From Strongylocentrotus droebachiensis (lineage: Eukaryota > Echinodermata > Echinoidea > Camarodonta > Strongylocentrotidae): DNA of 64,000 bases. The DNA lies in the NCBI GenBank assembly GCA_035222895.1, contig JAVYIG010007448.1, forward strand, positions 38,027-102,026. The letters run 5' to 3'. Under the pieces are notes generated by a model. It was not told where the DNA came from. It made no database searches and was given only the letters and a program-made list of their open reading frames with translations. The position numbers and the translations under genes are program-made. Of the stretch, positions 35,291 to 47,900 are shown one piece after another (the first letter of the stretch is position 1; each line of letters opens with the position of its first letter).

Positions 35291-35732
35291 TTGCACCCCC
35301 CCTTGTGTAATACAAACCTTAACATACATACATTGAAGAAAATAAACGTATTCAATATTGACTGCTTTTACATAAACATAATTAAACAAATAATTATTTG
35401 CAGTATATATAACTTAGCAACAAAGTTAACATATAAGTACCTAAACCTAATATATATGTAAATTGTAAATGTTATTCACTAATATAAAAAAAATAAAATT
35501 AAACAAATCTGGAGGTAATTTTACTGGAACAATGCTGCTCCTCCCTGCCCCCTCCCTGCCCCCTCCCTCACACATACTCACCCACCCCCCTCCCACACAC
35601 ACACTAGTTACTCACTCAGTGGATGTCTGCTTACATTCTCAACTCAGGAAAAATATACTAAATAAGTAAGTTATCCAGGCCGCAAAATAGATTACACTTT
35701 TAACAGGCTCACGGTGGAGAAGAAAACAAATC

Positions 35733-36744
35733 TTAATTAATCTGAAGCTGCTCCCACTTTAAGAAATGTGATCCCAGCTTTCCCATTCTAATTGCTATTT
35801 TCTTTTCCTCATCCCTATACTTAAAAATGCTTTTTTTTTCATCTTGTCTAAATTTGGTACTCGCCCGCCCCCCCCCCCCCCCCATCTTGAAATAAATGTA
35901 ACATACTTCACCATGAAAATGATAGTATTACACATTTTTATTCTATATGAACTACCTGCCAACCCAACAAATATATCTCGCCATTCTAAATCTTTAATTT
36001 CATCTAACTAAAAATAAATGTTTGTTTGTTTCTATTTCCTGCTTACAAAACGAACATAAATTATCACCAGTAAAACCAAATCTATGAAGATGCTCATTAG
36101 TATGTATGGCTCCATGCAATAATTTAAATTGAACTTCTCGTTGTTTTCTAATGAGTATAGTAATTCTTGGTCTAACAAATATTTCTTTTAAATTCTTTAT
36201 CTATAAAATCATAATCATGTTGCCCATCCCTTACCTCTATATCATACGTTTGCTGCAGTGCTTTGATAAAATAATCATTTATTTTTCTTGAACCCACATC
36301 CAAAAACTGTATTTTTTTACCTGAAATATGGAAATATGCAGGGGAAAAAAATACTCTAACAATTTCGGGGGCTTCTTTTCAGGCTTGCTTGCATGAAAAT
36401 AACACTCTTTATTTTGTTTTGCATTGATCTCTATGCAATTTCGGGGGTTCTTTTTGGCATTTCGGGGGCTCTTTTTGGCATTTTGGGGCTAATTCGCCCC
36501 GAGCCCCCGTGTATTTTTTCCCTGGATAAGTATTAAAGCTTGTAAAATCAACCTCGAGGAATTGTATTAACCCTGAATCATCCTTCCATAACGTGGGTAT
36601 CGCATCATAAATATCAATAATCATAAGCAAATTATTACCTTTCATACTGAGGTTCATTAAATATTTCACAGAATTAACATGGCCTTTCTCAACCAAGTGA
36701 TTCAATTGATTCAAACAAGTATCTATCAAATATACTTTTTCCAT
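35733..36744 (-). pseudogene. L1/Tx1-like LINE ORF2 C-terminal fragment
   Basis: Reading the minus strand from 36744: LIDTCLNQLNHLVEKGHVNS and AIPTLWKD, then after an insertion KINDYFIKALQQTYDIEVRD and REVQFKLLHGAIHTNEHLHR. Next comes the zinc-knuckle-like CSFCKQEIETNKHLF. After a frameshift LDEIKDLEWRDIF and MVKYVTFISRW follow, and finally RMGKLGSHFLKWEQLQIN with a stop at 35735-35733. This order is typical of the region after the RT in L1/Tx1 elements. The coding run is interrupted by a MITE (about 36338-36525), a C16 run at 35868-35883 and several frameshifts. Confidence 0.72.
36338..36525. mobile_element. Small MITE inserted in the L1-like fragment
   Basis: Ends GCAGGGGAAAAAAATAC and GTATTTTTTCCCTGG are inverted repeats. 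They interrupt the minus-strand LINE coding sequence, which resumes on both sides. The interior has three near-copies of TTTCGGGGGCTTCTTTT. Confidence 0.6.
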
Positions 36745-36759
36745 TTATACATATATTCC

Positions 36760-37614
36760 AATTATTACAAATAATTGGATTAATACATGCAGACAGACAC
36801 ACATACCTACACGAATACTATATTGTTACAAAGATAATTAAGGAATCGAATTGGTACGAGTGAATGTATAGAGAGTGGAGGGCTATTTTTAAAAAGAACC
36901 TTTTAAATTGTTTTGGACAAGTTTTGAACACAGAGCTATGTTTTTCTCTGTGAAATCTTCAGTGGGAATGTCATTGGAAATTTCATCTAGGAATTTGAAA
37001 ATCACAAAACACACCTACCGGAAGCCTAAAATTATCGAACCGTTACATGATTGTGCAAAGGATTTGTAATATAAATGTATACTCTAATTCAAGGGTCAGC
37101 ATTCACGATTATGGAATAAATTGCCAAATTTTAAATTGTGCCTTTAATAACTGTACTCGTGGAATATATCGAGAGTGAAAACAGCAATACGTAGAATCAA
37201 AATTTGGCATGTATCTGACCTTTTCCCGAAACTTTGTTCAGAGACCTAACATTATGCATCTTAAGAATTATTCCAACCTAAATTAACCTTGCATAGATAT
37301 GCATATATTTGCATAAATTGGCATAGCCTATGCAGCAGGAAAGGTTATCGAATATTCGACATTCCAATTTCAATGTCGTTTACCAAATTTACCAAGCTAA
37401 CATGAATGTAACATGTTCGTGTGCTTTTAGTCATGAAATAATATTTAATCAAAATTAATGTCTATCATTACCTGTATATATGAATGCTTGTACTTGTTGA
37501 ATTAAATAATTTATACCCCTTGTAAATTAGATGTTTTTGTTGTATTGTAACTCAAGAGTGAAAGATGGACTGGTTGAATTAGGGTCTTTGTTAAATACTT
37601 TTCATGTAAAGCTT
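36760..37614. other. Intergenic, nothing recognised
   Basis: AT-rich sequence between the L1-like fragment and a MITE. I see no coding pattern and no clear repeat. Confidence 0.5.
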
Positions 37615-37616
37615 TA

Positions 37617-38121
37617 AAGGTATTACAAAGTTTTGGTACCGGGTCATGAATTTGGTTCAAATTAACATATTGGAAGCATATGCGTTCCTACAATATTCAT
37701 TGATCGTTGTCCCGATTGAAATCGAGTCTAAAGTTATGAAATTATAAATAATAAACCCTTTATGTTGTATAGCTCCCTCTCAAGGTCAAGATACCAATTT
37801 AGCTATGAAACAATGTTTCTTGACTAAAATCGACCGATTAGCTATTCCCGTTTGGAAATTATATATCACAACTACATATTTCTGAGATTTTCATGGTCGC
37901 AACTACTATTGTACGGCCGTAGGCGCTATTTGAAATTTATCAAAATTTACCGGGAGCACCGGTAAATTTTTATATTAAATTTTTCTCGAAAACAGAAGTG
38001 TTTTAGGGGTTAATTTTTTTAGTGCTTATAATACATCCACGGGGGCATCCAAATATATCAAAATTGTAAAGATTCACTATTCACCCAATTTTCAAAATTT
38101 CCCAAAACTTTGTATTACCTT
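37617..38121 (-). mobile_element. TA-flanked 505-bp MITE, full copy A
   Basis: Ends AAGGTATTACAAAGTTTTGG and CCAAAACTTTGTATTACCTT, each flanked by TA (37615-37616, 38122-38123). A TA duplication suggests Tc1/mariner-like mobilisation. This copy is inverted relative to those at 41224 and 46491. No coding capacity. Confidence 0.85.
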
Positions 38122-38234
38122 TAATATGTCACATTCTCAAGAAAATAAAATAAATTCACCTATTTGAAAAATTACAAAACTCGGTTAAGATATGAATTAT
38201 TTATTTGTTGTCCCGATGTACGTGTGTTTTATCA

Positions 38235-40215
38235 GATTTAGATTTACAACACTCTAGTGTCTGCGAGCGAGAAAAATAAGCACTGTAAAATGCCATGGAT
38301 AACAAAAGCAATTCTACAATCGATACACACAAGGAATAAACTGTACAAGGCTTTTCTAACGAACTCAACTATTCATAACAAAAACAAATATAAAACATAC
38401 CGAAATAAATTAACTAACATCATTCGAAATTCTCGTAAAATTTACTATTCCGACAAACTTAGTAGAGTGAAATGAAATATGAAATCTACATGGGGGATTA
38501 TTAATAATTTGATTGGGAAAAAAATTTAAAATTGGCCAATGAAAATTTTAAACTAGATGATATAGCTATAAAGTCTGAAGAAGTAGCCGATACCTTTAAT
38601 TCCTATTTTGTAAACATAGGACCTAATTTAGCAAATAAACTTAATACACCGAACGAAAATTTTACTACATTTCTCCCTGAACCCTCAAATTCATCACTGC
38701 TTTTTAATCCCACTGATCCTAATGAAATAACCAAAAATCTAAAATTAAGTTAATCACAGGGTCACAATAGAATTAGTGCTTTCCTTTCCTTTAACTCACA
38801 TTTTTAATCTATCAATTGATACCGGGAAATGTCCAGAGTCCTTGAAAATTGCTACGGTAAATCCTGTAGCAATCCTCACGACATTGGCAATTACAGGCCT
38901 ATTTATATTCTTCCCAACATATCCAAAATCTTAGAAAACATTATTTACAATAGGCTTTATAAGTTTTTAGATCCTTTTCATTTCCTAAATCTAAATCAAT
39001 ATGTTTTCAGAAAAGGACATTCAACTGACCAAGCGTTAGTACAATTATATGATAAAATAACGAACGCTATGGCCAATAAAGAACATGTAATAGGAGTATT
39101 CATGGATTTATCGAAAGCCTTTGATACACTGGACCACAAAATTTTACTGAAAAAACTTTACTGTTATGAAATTCGTGGAGTTGCACTGTCATGGTTTGAG
39201 AGCTATTTATCTAACAGAAAACAATATGTATAATGATATTTTGTCTAGTTTCCTGCCTAGCAAATGTGGAGTTCCTCAACGATCAATTTTAGGCCCTTTG
39301 CTTTTTCCATTATATATTAATGATTTAACCAATAAAACACCTTTTTTTATCATTTGTCCTATTTGCTGATGACACGATTATCTGCTGTTCACATCCTAAT
39401 TTAAACACTTTAGCAAATAGACTGAATAATGAGTTACCACAATTATCTATATGGTTTCAATGCAATAAGTTATCCCTTAACATAAATAAAACAAATTTCA
39501 TGTATTTCAAGCACGCTAATTCTCATGTCATTGACTTTCCTTACAACATAATTATTGATAATGTCCCTCTCGAAAGAAAGAGAACAACGACATTTTTGGG
39601 TGTCATTATCGATGAAAATCTAAACTGGAATGAACATACGTCATATCACTATTTCTAGGAACGTTGGTTTATTATGTAAAATGAAGAAACTAATCCCATG
39701 TTATACGCTTGTTATTTATAATTCATTGATATTACCGTATATAACATATTGCAATTTATTATGGGCTACCAGCGCCAAAACCATAATCAACTCTATTTAT
39801 ATATTGCACTATACTGGTTCACCATATTTATCTCGCACAAGTCCAATATTTTACAAACTGAAAACCCTAACAGTATTCGACATAAATTCCCTCTTTCATT
39901 TCAAAACTTTTACACTATGAATAAAGCTATTCACTCTTACCCTACCCGTAATTCCTTAAATTTTCATCTAGTAAACCCGAAATTACTTATTGCCCACAGA
40001 TCCATATGACACCATGGTCCTGACCTATCGAACTCTCTCCCATAATCTATTAAATCATGTTGCTCACTCTACTCATTTAAGGCAAAGGTTAAAACGATGT
40101 TATTATCAGAATACTCAATGTAGAATTTCTGTGTCAACTCTTCATTCTTTAACATGTCATGTCTTCATCATCATCATCATCATCATCATAATCATCATCA
40201 TCATCTGCATCACCA
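38235..40215 (+). pseudogene. Decayed LINE ORF2 with CAT-repeat tail
   Basis: Pieces in three frames line up in LINE order: MPWITKAILQSIHTRNKLYK, EEVADTFNSYFVNIGPNLAN, NYRPIYILPNISKILENIIY, FRKGHSTDQALVQLYDKI, KAFDTLDHKILLKKL, CGVPQRSILGPLLF, FADDTIICC and FLGVIIDENLNWNEH. Many stops and frameshifts and a lost stretch near 38760 show it is old. It ends in a CATCATCAT tract at about 40170-40205 that may be its 3' tail. The 5' end is missing. Confidence 0.82.
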
Positions 40216-40525
40216 TCATCGAAATTTGTAATTTCAATTACCTATAAACTTTATTTTACACAAAAAATGAATCGGCAAAATCAAGAATGTGAATTATTTT
40301 ACAAAATGAAGACTTTCCTGGCTCAGGCTATAAAAACAGACCCTAAAACATGAAACAAATGATCGAGATTGTGACCGTCGTTAACTGTACATGAAAATGG
40401 ATTATCCAGAATAACTAGATGATGTAATCAGGGTACAGCATCTTGAGGAAAAATGTCTATAAGACTTTTTTTTTAATATTTGTTTCCATTACTTTTAAGA
40501 TAATATCTTTAGATGTAATGTGACA

Positions 40526-40680
40526 CCAGGGGCCCGTTTCACAAAGCCTTTTTGCAATGCCAAATGACAAATATCAGTGAAAAATTTGCTGATAGCCAAT
40601 CAGAAGCAAGAATTTCAGTAGCTTATAACAAAAACAGTCATTTGTCACTGATGACAAGTTTTGTGAAACACCCCCCTGGT
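40526..40680. mobile_element. MITE with CCAGGGGCCCGTTTCACAAA ends
   Basis: The left end CCAGGGGCCCGTTTCACAAAG faces the right end TTTTGTGAAACACCCCCCTGG, and inner words ATTTGTCA/TGACAAAT also pair. About 155 bp. The ends resemble those of the palindromic element at 48838, so they may be related families. Confidence 0.7.
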
Positions 40681-40733
40681 TGTGTTAGGTTACTTATCAC
40701 GGTTTGATATTTGTTTGTTCTCTGCAGGGATTT

Positions 40734-40739
40734 TATTTT
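40734..40739 (-). promoter_or_regulatory. Polyadenylation signal of the sulfotransferase gene
   Basis: AATAAA on the minus strand, about 55 bases after the stop codon at 40796-40794. Between them lies a run of 20 G on the + strand (C in the mRNA). Confidence 0.6.
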
Positions 40740-40793
40740 GTAGTTTCCTGTATTTTTGTTATATGGCAGAGGGGGGGGGGGGGGGGGGGGTGG

Positions 40794-40972
40794 TTAATTT
40801 GAAGGATATAGGAATTTGTCATCATTCATTAAAAGCGCCATTTCCTTGTTGTACGGCCGGTAGAAATCGTCCAAAATCTTCTTCGTTTGAGGCGAAAGTA
40901 TACGCTTTCTTCTATTAACGTTTTCTCGAGTTTTATGGATGATTCTGTTCTCTTCTTCCTCGCTGAGTTGTC
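40794..40972 (-). CDS. CHST15: Sulfotransferase exon 8 with stop
   Basis: Follows TTTACAG. Encodes QLSEEEENRIIHKTRENVNR and TKKILDDFYRPYNKEMALLM, ending DDKFLYPSN and TAA at 40796-40794. DFYRPYN is the family's closing motif. Confidence 0.92.
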
Positions 40973-41933
40973 CTGTAAATATACAAAACATAACAAACAT
41001 AATTACATAGGCTGGAAATATTTTAATGTATTTATATAAACCTCTAAGAAAAGTCTGGAAACTCAAGTTGGATCGGTTATAGCTGCCATTGGTTTAGTTT
41101 ATAAAGCTTGGTAGTGTTTTTGTTTTTATGTATTGCTTTAAATTGGGATACGTATTCGTTTATTTCCTTTTGGTTTGATTCTATATATATTTGTAGGTAC
41201 TAAAATGTAGCGGGACGAGAATAAAGGTAATACAAAGTTTTGGGAAATTTTGAAAATTGGGTGGATAGTGAATCTTTACAGTTTTTATATATTTGGATGC
41301 CCCTGTGGATGTATTATAAGTACTAAAAAAATTAGCCCCTAAAACACTTCTGTTTTCGAAAAAAATTGAATATAAAAATTTACCGGTGCTCCCGGTAAAT
41401 GTTGATAAATTTCAAATAGCGACTTTGACCGTACAATGGTAGCTGCGACCATGAAAATCTCAGAATATGTAGTTGTGATATATAATTTCCAAACGGGAAT
41501 AGCTAATCGGTCGATTTTAGTCAAGAAACATTGTTTCATAGCTAAATTAATATCTTGACCTTGAGAGGGAGCTATACAACATAAATAGTATATTATTCAC
41601 AATTTCAGAACTTTAGACTCGATTTCAACCGCGACAACGATCAATGAATATTGTAGGAACGCATATGCTTCCAATGTGTTAATTTGAACCAAATTCATGA
41701 CCCCATACCAAAACTTTGTATTACCTTTAACACAAATTATTAGTAATTGAGTTTAACATCTACATGTGATGCCCTCTTATCCTCACACTCACTGCCTCTA
41801 AATGTCAAAAGACAAAAGGTAATATTTGTGTGTTCCCCCACCGCAAATCAGTTAGTTTGGGAGGGGGGAGGGGAGAGGAGGGTAGGATAGGAAGGGGAAT
41901 AGGGGAGGGAGACTATATTTCTTGGGCAGCGTA

Positions 41934-41974
<41 letters not shown>

Positions 41975-44900
41975 AGGGGGGGAGGCAGGAACAACATTTT
42001 TATCTTCATCTTTATTCAACGTTATGGCTTGTAATATAATCAATGATTTCATATGTAACAGAATGTCTTCTTTTTTCCGAATATGTTTAATTTGGTTCGT
42101 TGAACGAACAAATTAAATACTTTCTAAAACAAACAAAACAAAAAGGCATTATCATGAAAAAGTGTGTTAAAAAAAATATATGCCATATTTGATATGATTT
42201 TGCAGCAATCGAGTGAGCAGTATATCAAAATGTTTAAGGGGCATGGTCATAGGTGAAAATTTGTAAAGTAAGCATTTGTATCATTATGTAGAGCACTCTT
42301 CTGTTTTTGAAATATGAGAGTGTGATTATTGGAAATGACAGTGGGGATATTATTCCGAAATGTTTATCCATGAATGCCAAATTTTAAAGAATCTGAAATT
42401 GAAATCATGGTGACATGTCCGGCAAGATTCCCTACCATGTCATCTAAAGCATCATGCCAAGGTTAAGAACTGTTTAAAGAATAAAAATATGAAAATGGAA
42501 AGGTCGACGTTTTTAAGATATCAGGCATAGAACAGGAAAGTTTTGGATATTTAAAATATGGGATCATTAAATCTGTCACATCTCAAATTGACACTTTAAT
42601 CCGTGGTTCGTGACACATTCACGATCATCTCTCTAGCATGTACTTATTAATCTTTAATTTCCATTTTACTTCTCAGCGCCTTCTCTTTTGGGGAAAAGGG
42701 ATTATGCTTTAATAGTCTGTGGTTCTACGATAACAAACTGCTAATTCAAATATTGGTCGATATTTTGATTCATATTTTGATTCATATTGCTTTCTATCCC
42801 ACTCCTAAAGGGCCGGTATATTTATATACGTATATACAATGTTTCATAATAAATAATTCAAACAGTTTTCTTTACAGTCCTTGTTGAGTTGTTATCCAAT
42901 ACGTCCCCCAAAACAAAGCATCAATGGACCAAAAAATCGACACAATTGTTAATAGTCCTAAATTATAGAATCAACCCATGACAAGTTTTTGGACTTACTC
43001 AAGTCAAGGAATTTGATCAGTTGTCTGTAAACACGAAGAGGATCTGCTTGCCAATCCTCTAATCGGATGACGAGTACGCCATCACGTGAGAAAGCGTTCA
43101 TCCAATCACGAGCGTACACATAATAGAGTCCTGCTTGGAGTTCGGGTATCAGCTTATACGGCTGAAAAATAGGATATAGCAAATTTTGTTTGTAAGATCC
43201 AGGAGGCAATGATGAACATTAAATTGTTTTTTCCGATGCCCACTTTTGTGCAGAAGCCGGATGGAAAAAACGATAATGATACCCAAATCGATGCGCTAGT
43301 GCCCTTTGGTAAGGCATTAATCCTCATCACCAGGTCCCTCGGTGAGAACCTAAAGCCGTTGGCCGTCTGGTTGCTTATTTACAAGCATTTATGCTTTCTT
43401 AGCAGTCAGGTAAAGTAAGCATCATCATCATCATCATCATCACCATCATCATACCAGGGTCATGTCGTTTTCAAGGCTCGTTAAGCTATTTCGGCGTTTT
43501 CTTTTATGATTGATGACGGAAAGTGCAATACGATTCACATTTATATATCTTATAGCACAGAGCTCAGTGAATACGCGCAAGTGCTTTGTTTCGCGTAGTT
43601 GCCATTCATTTATATTTTCTTAAAACAAACCTTAAAGGGATAGTTGAGTTCTGTTGCAGAGGGCGCTACACAAAATAATTTTTTTTTGTGAGATAATGAA
43701 AAACTGAGTGTCAAATTTGAAAGAACATAATATTTAAATGACAAAATCATCTTTGTTTGATCAAAATCGGTTCAGAGACGGCTGAAATATAACGATTTCT
43801 AATACTTGTGTACCACCACAAATATTAGATATTTTGAAAAATTTGAAAAAACCGTTAAAAAAAACGAAATAACGCCTTTTACGTCGTATTTTGCCAATGC
43901 CGATGTTGGCTTTTTCGTTTACCCACAATTAGCCGGCTCACTTATTGTTATTTTTAATTAAATAATTAATTAACGGTCGCCGTGTTTTTTTGAAAGTGGA
44001 GCTGAATTGGTATGATCGTATTGGCTAAATTTCAGACATGTTGGGGTCTAAAATTACCTTCATAGCAATTTTAGGTTCTAAGAGGGCACTATAAATGTCA
44101 TAGATAAGAATAAGAGCAATAACCATGCACTTTGAAGGCATTTGCGGTCTGAAAACAGAACTCAACTATCCCTTTAACACGATCGCAACTACGTTCCGTA
44201 CCTTCGATTACATTTAACATCAAAACTGCACATAATTTATATGTTAAAACCAGCAGTGGAGTTATTGCAAAAAGTGATACGGGTTTCAAATATCTTCTAT
44301 GGGTGAGTGATCGATTTGTGTTCGAAACAGCACCCCTTGTAATTAGACAGCCCCCGAGGGCGTTATTTTTTCTGCGGCACAGATTGGGGTTAGGTGCGTG
44401 TTGAGCCTATTGGAAAGTTAAGGGTTAGGGTTAAATCAAGACCTTTTTTTTTTTAAAGCACCAATCTGTGCCGCAGAAAAATATGGCGCCCCCGGGGGAT
44501 ACTTAGATTTGGTTTGGACGGGGTGTGCTGCTCAATCCTCGAAACCCCTACCCATTATTAGGGGTCATTTGGGGGCATTTTTCTCGAAGTAATACAAATT
44601 TTTCAAAATATTTGGTGCTTTGGGGGTATTTGCCCCGCAAACACCTACAAATATTGCAATTTTTGGAAATTTTGAAAAGACGGACCCACTTTTTTTAATT
44701 GTATTTTTGTTAAAAGTGGGACCCATGTTTAGGGATTTTTGTTGTGAAAAAGTGACCCATTAGAGCGGCACACCCCCGTATGTCCTAATATGTGAGTACC
44801 CCCTCCCCCTGGAGACAGCCATCTGAATTAATGCAAATAAGTTATAACCAATGCTAACAGGAGAAGATTGTAGGTCTAATGGAAGCCCATTCTTTGCTTT

Positions 44901-47900
44901 CAAAGTCCACTCTTTGCTACGATGACTAAATGTGCATTTAAAACACAAATGGTGCGTCAGATCATGCACATAACAAAAAAAAAACGAAATTAAAGCAAGT
45001 TGTTAGAGTAAAAACAGAATGTTGGCATCCACAAAGGAGGAGCACCAAAACAAAAAAAAACAAAAAAAATCGACCGTGTTTTATATCCCCAGCAACACCC
45101 ATTCATGTTGTACCAGATGTTAATATATCCCCACCAAACACCCATTCATGTTGTACCTGACGGGCAAACAAAGGAAAATCAGCACACCGAAGGTTAGCGT
45201 ACGGCTTAAAAGACATTTGATTACAAGACATTTCAGTGGAATGGGCCTACGTAAAACCTTCGCTGTACGCGGATTATTGTGTCAAGAAATTGTATGCATA
45301 TTTTAATTTAAGGTTTTCCTATATAGGTGCCACTTTTTTTCTCCACAAGTCATTTATGATTAACCGTAAGAAGGTATTATATATATATATGTGGGTAAAA
45401 CTAACTTGTTGCAATGCTACTGTTCGTATGTTAAGTATAATTATGTTCAAGGGAACCCTTACTTCGTTGCTATTTTGTATTAAACCTTTTGTTTATATGT
45501 TCTTTGATATTCAGTTATTATATATATTTGGAAAAATGCAGAAATAGAATCAAATCAAAAATCAACTGACAAGACCTTTTGGGAGCCTATTCATAAAATC
45601 TCTCCAGTTCTGCATAGCTTTTAAAAATACCACTTGTTTGTTAAATTATGTTTGACGAACACGGTGCGAGGAGGGGTCTTGAAACGGACGTCCCTTTTCA
45701 TATTGAGAGAGAAAGAGGATATTGTTATTTGTTAAAGGCAGGCTTTCGCGGCCCTTTTCTTTTAGGGCAAGCAAGTTGCAGAGGTCCTATAATCATATTA
45801 GATAAGATAAGATAAGACAATATTAGATAAGATAAGATATTTATTCGTCTTTCTTGCAAATGTCACAAAGAGCATAACATTAGATCATTACACATTTATA
45901 ATGCAAAGAAAAATATGTCAATGATAAAAACAAAGTGAACTAAAAGAAAGGAGACCTTGGTAAAAGCAGAGCTTGTAAGTTTTAGGGTCCCCTCTGGACC
46001 AAATAATTGGTTGGTACACAAATAAGCAACTAAATAAACATGATGGGAGTAAATATTTGTGACTACTTAGAATACATTGAGAAAAAGGTGGTATAAGAAA
46101 CAAGAAATGCACACAAATCGGGAGACTCGACTAACAAGACGGGAGAAAAGATATAAATATGAGAAATGATAAAAAAAAAAAAAAAATACAGCAAACCGAC
46201 AATAGGCACAGCACACAACGGGCACAAGACAACAGGGGGAGGGAATAAAATGCTGACAATCTAAACATATTCAGTTAGACACATAATATCGAGAAGAAGA
46301 AAGGTTACATCTATAGTAATACAAAATAACTACAAAAATGAACTACTCTACGAGTCACAGTAGTTAGCGAAATATAAACCTTAAGTGAAAACTTAAATGC
46401 AGAGAGCCAGAGAGACTAACATATTGCTGATAAACGCTAGAGCCAAGAGAGTTCCGGAACCTAGGTCCATTACAAACCAAAATATTTTTAAGGTAATGCA
46501 CAGTTTTGGTAAATTTTGAAAAATGGATGGATAGTAATTATTTACTGTATGTATTATAAGCACTAGAAAATTTAACCACTACAACACTTCTGCTTTCGAG
46601 ATATTGAATAATAAAAAATGTACCGGTTCTCCCGGTAAATTTCAAATATTTCAAAAGCGCCTAAGGCCATTCCATGGTAGCCGGAACCTTGAAACTTCAC
46701 AATATGCAGTTCTGATATATAATTTCCAAACGGGAATAGCAAATCGGTCGATTGTAGTAAAGAAACAATTTTTTCAAGCAAAAGTAATATCAGACTTTAG
46801 AGGGCGCTATACAACATAAAGAGTTTATTATTTACAATTTCATCACTTCATAGACTCGATTTCAACCGCGACAACGATCATCGAATATTATAAAATCGCA
46901 TTTTGCTTCCAATATGTTCATTTGAACTAAATTCATGACCCTATACCAAAACTTTGTATTACCTTTAAAAGTAAACTTTGTCCTTACTTGGGGTAAGTGA
47001 AACGCAGAGGCATTTCGTGGAGCATGGTCATGAGCTTGACTATTTTTCCTAAAAATGCCGACAAGAGCCTGTGGTAGGACAACATAATTTAAGTCGTACA
47101 TTAGAAAAGCCAGTTGAGAGGGAAATGATCCCATGGAAAAGGAGAAGCAGTCAGGATCCCCCAAAGCTGTTATACTTACGCAATCAGATGCATATGCACA
47201 GTACCGGATGTTATGTTTCTTCACACAGTCCTGCAAACATCTGATAGTTTTGACGACGAAATTGTGAAATGTTCTATTGTTTTTTGGGTGTCTTGGGTGG
47301 CTGAACCAATACCATGAGTTCGCCCTGAAAATGAATTAAAGAAAAAACAAGAATAGCAAGTCAATAATAATAAGAATATTACCACCATGAAGTTATATGG
47401 TCCTAATCAGACTTTTAGAGGAAATCAACCCCGATTTTAATATACATTAACACAAAATTTGTGTAGGTGTCATTTCTTAAATGCTAAAAGACTACAATAC
47501 AAACATATATGGAGGGGCCAGGCGCGGATCCAGGGGGGGGGGCGAGCGGGCCGTGATTAAATGCCTAAAACCCCTAAGCTTCCGGGGGCTGTGCCCCCTG
47601 GATTCCACCTAGGGCCCTAAAGGGGGCCTTAGATGCTCATCTGACGGTAATTTAATGCCTAGAACACCTGATTTCTGAGGGCTCCGCCCCCTGGACCCCA
47701 CGCCAAATAGTGTCCTGCCAGTGTCACAAATAAGGTTTCAAAATATCCTCATCTGATCGTAATCAAATGCGTTATACCCCAGAACTTTCGGGGCTCTGCC
47801 CCCTGGACCCCGCCTAGGGCCCTTAGGTGGACCCCTGTATGGTAATCTGACGGTAACTTAATACGTAAAACCCCTAAGCTTCTGGGGGCTCCGCCCGCTG

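Noticed and set aside
40160..40210. CRISPR-like or regulatory CAT array
   Set aside because: It is a simple trinucleotide tract at the end of a decayed LINE, with no spacers.
45236..45547. 103-codon open frame
   Set aside because: Random open frame in AT-rich intron of the sulfotransferase gene, no motif and poor composition for coding.
46862..47236. 124-codon minus-strand frame read as one exon
   Set aside because: Only the first 19 codons belong to sulfotransferase exon 6; the rest follows a GTAAGT donor and enters a MITE.
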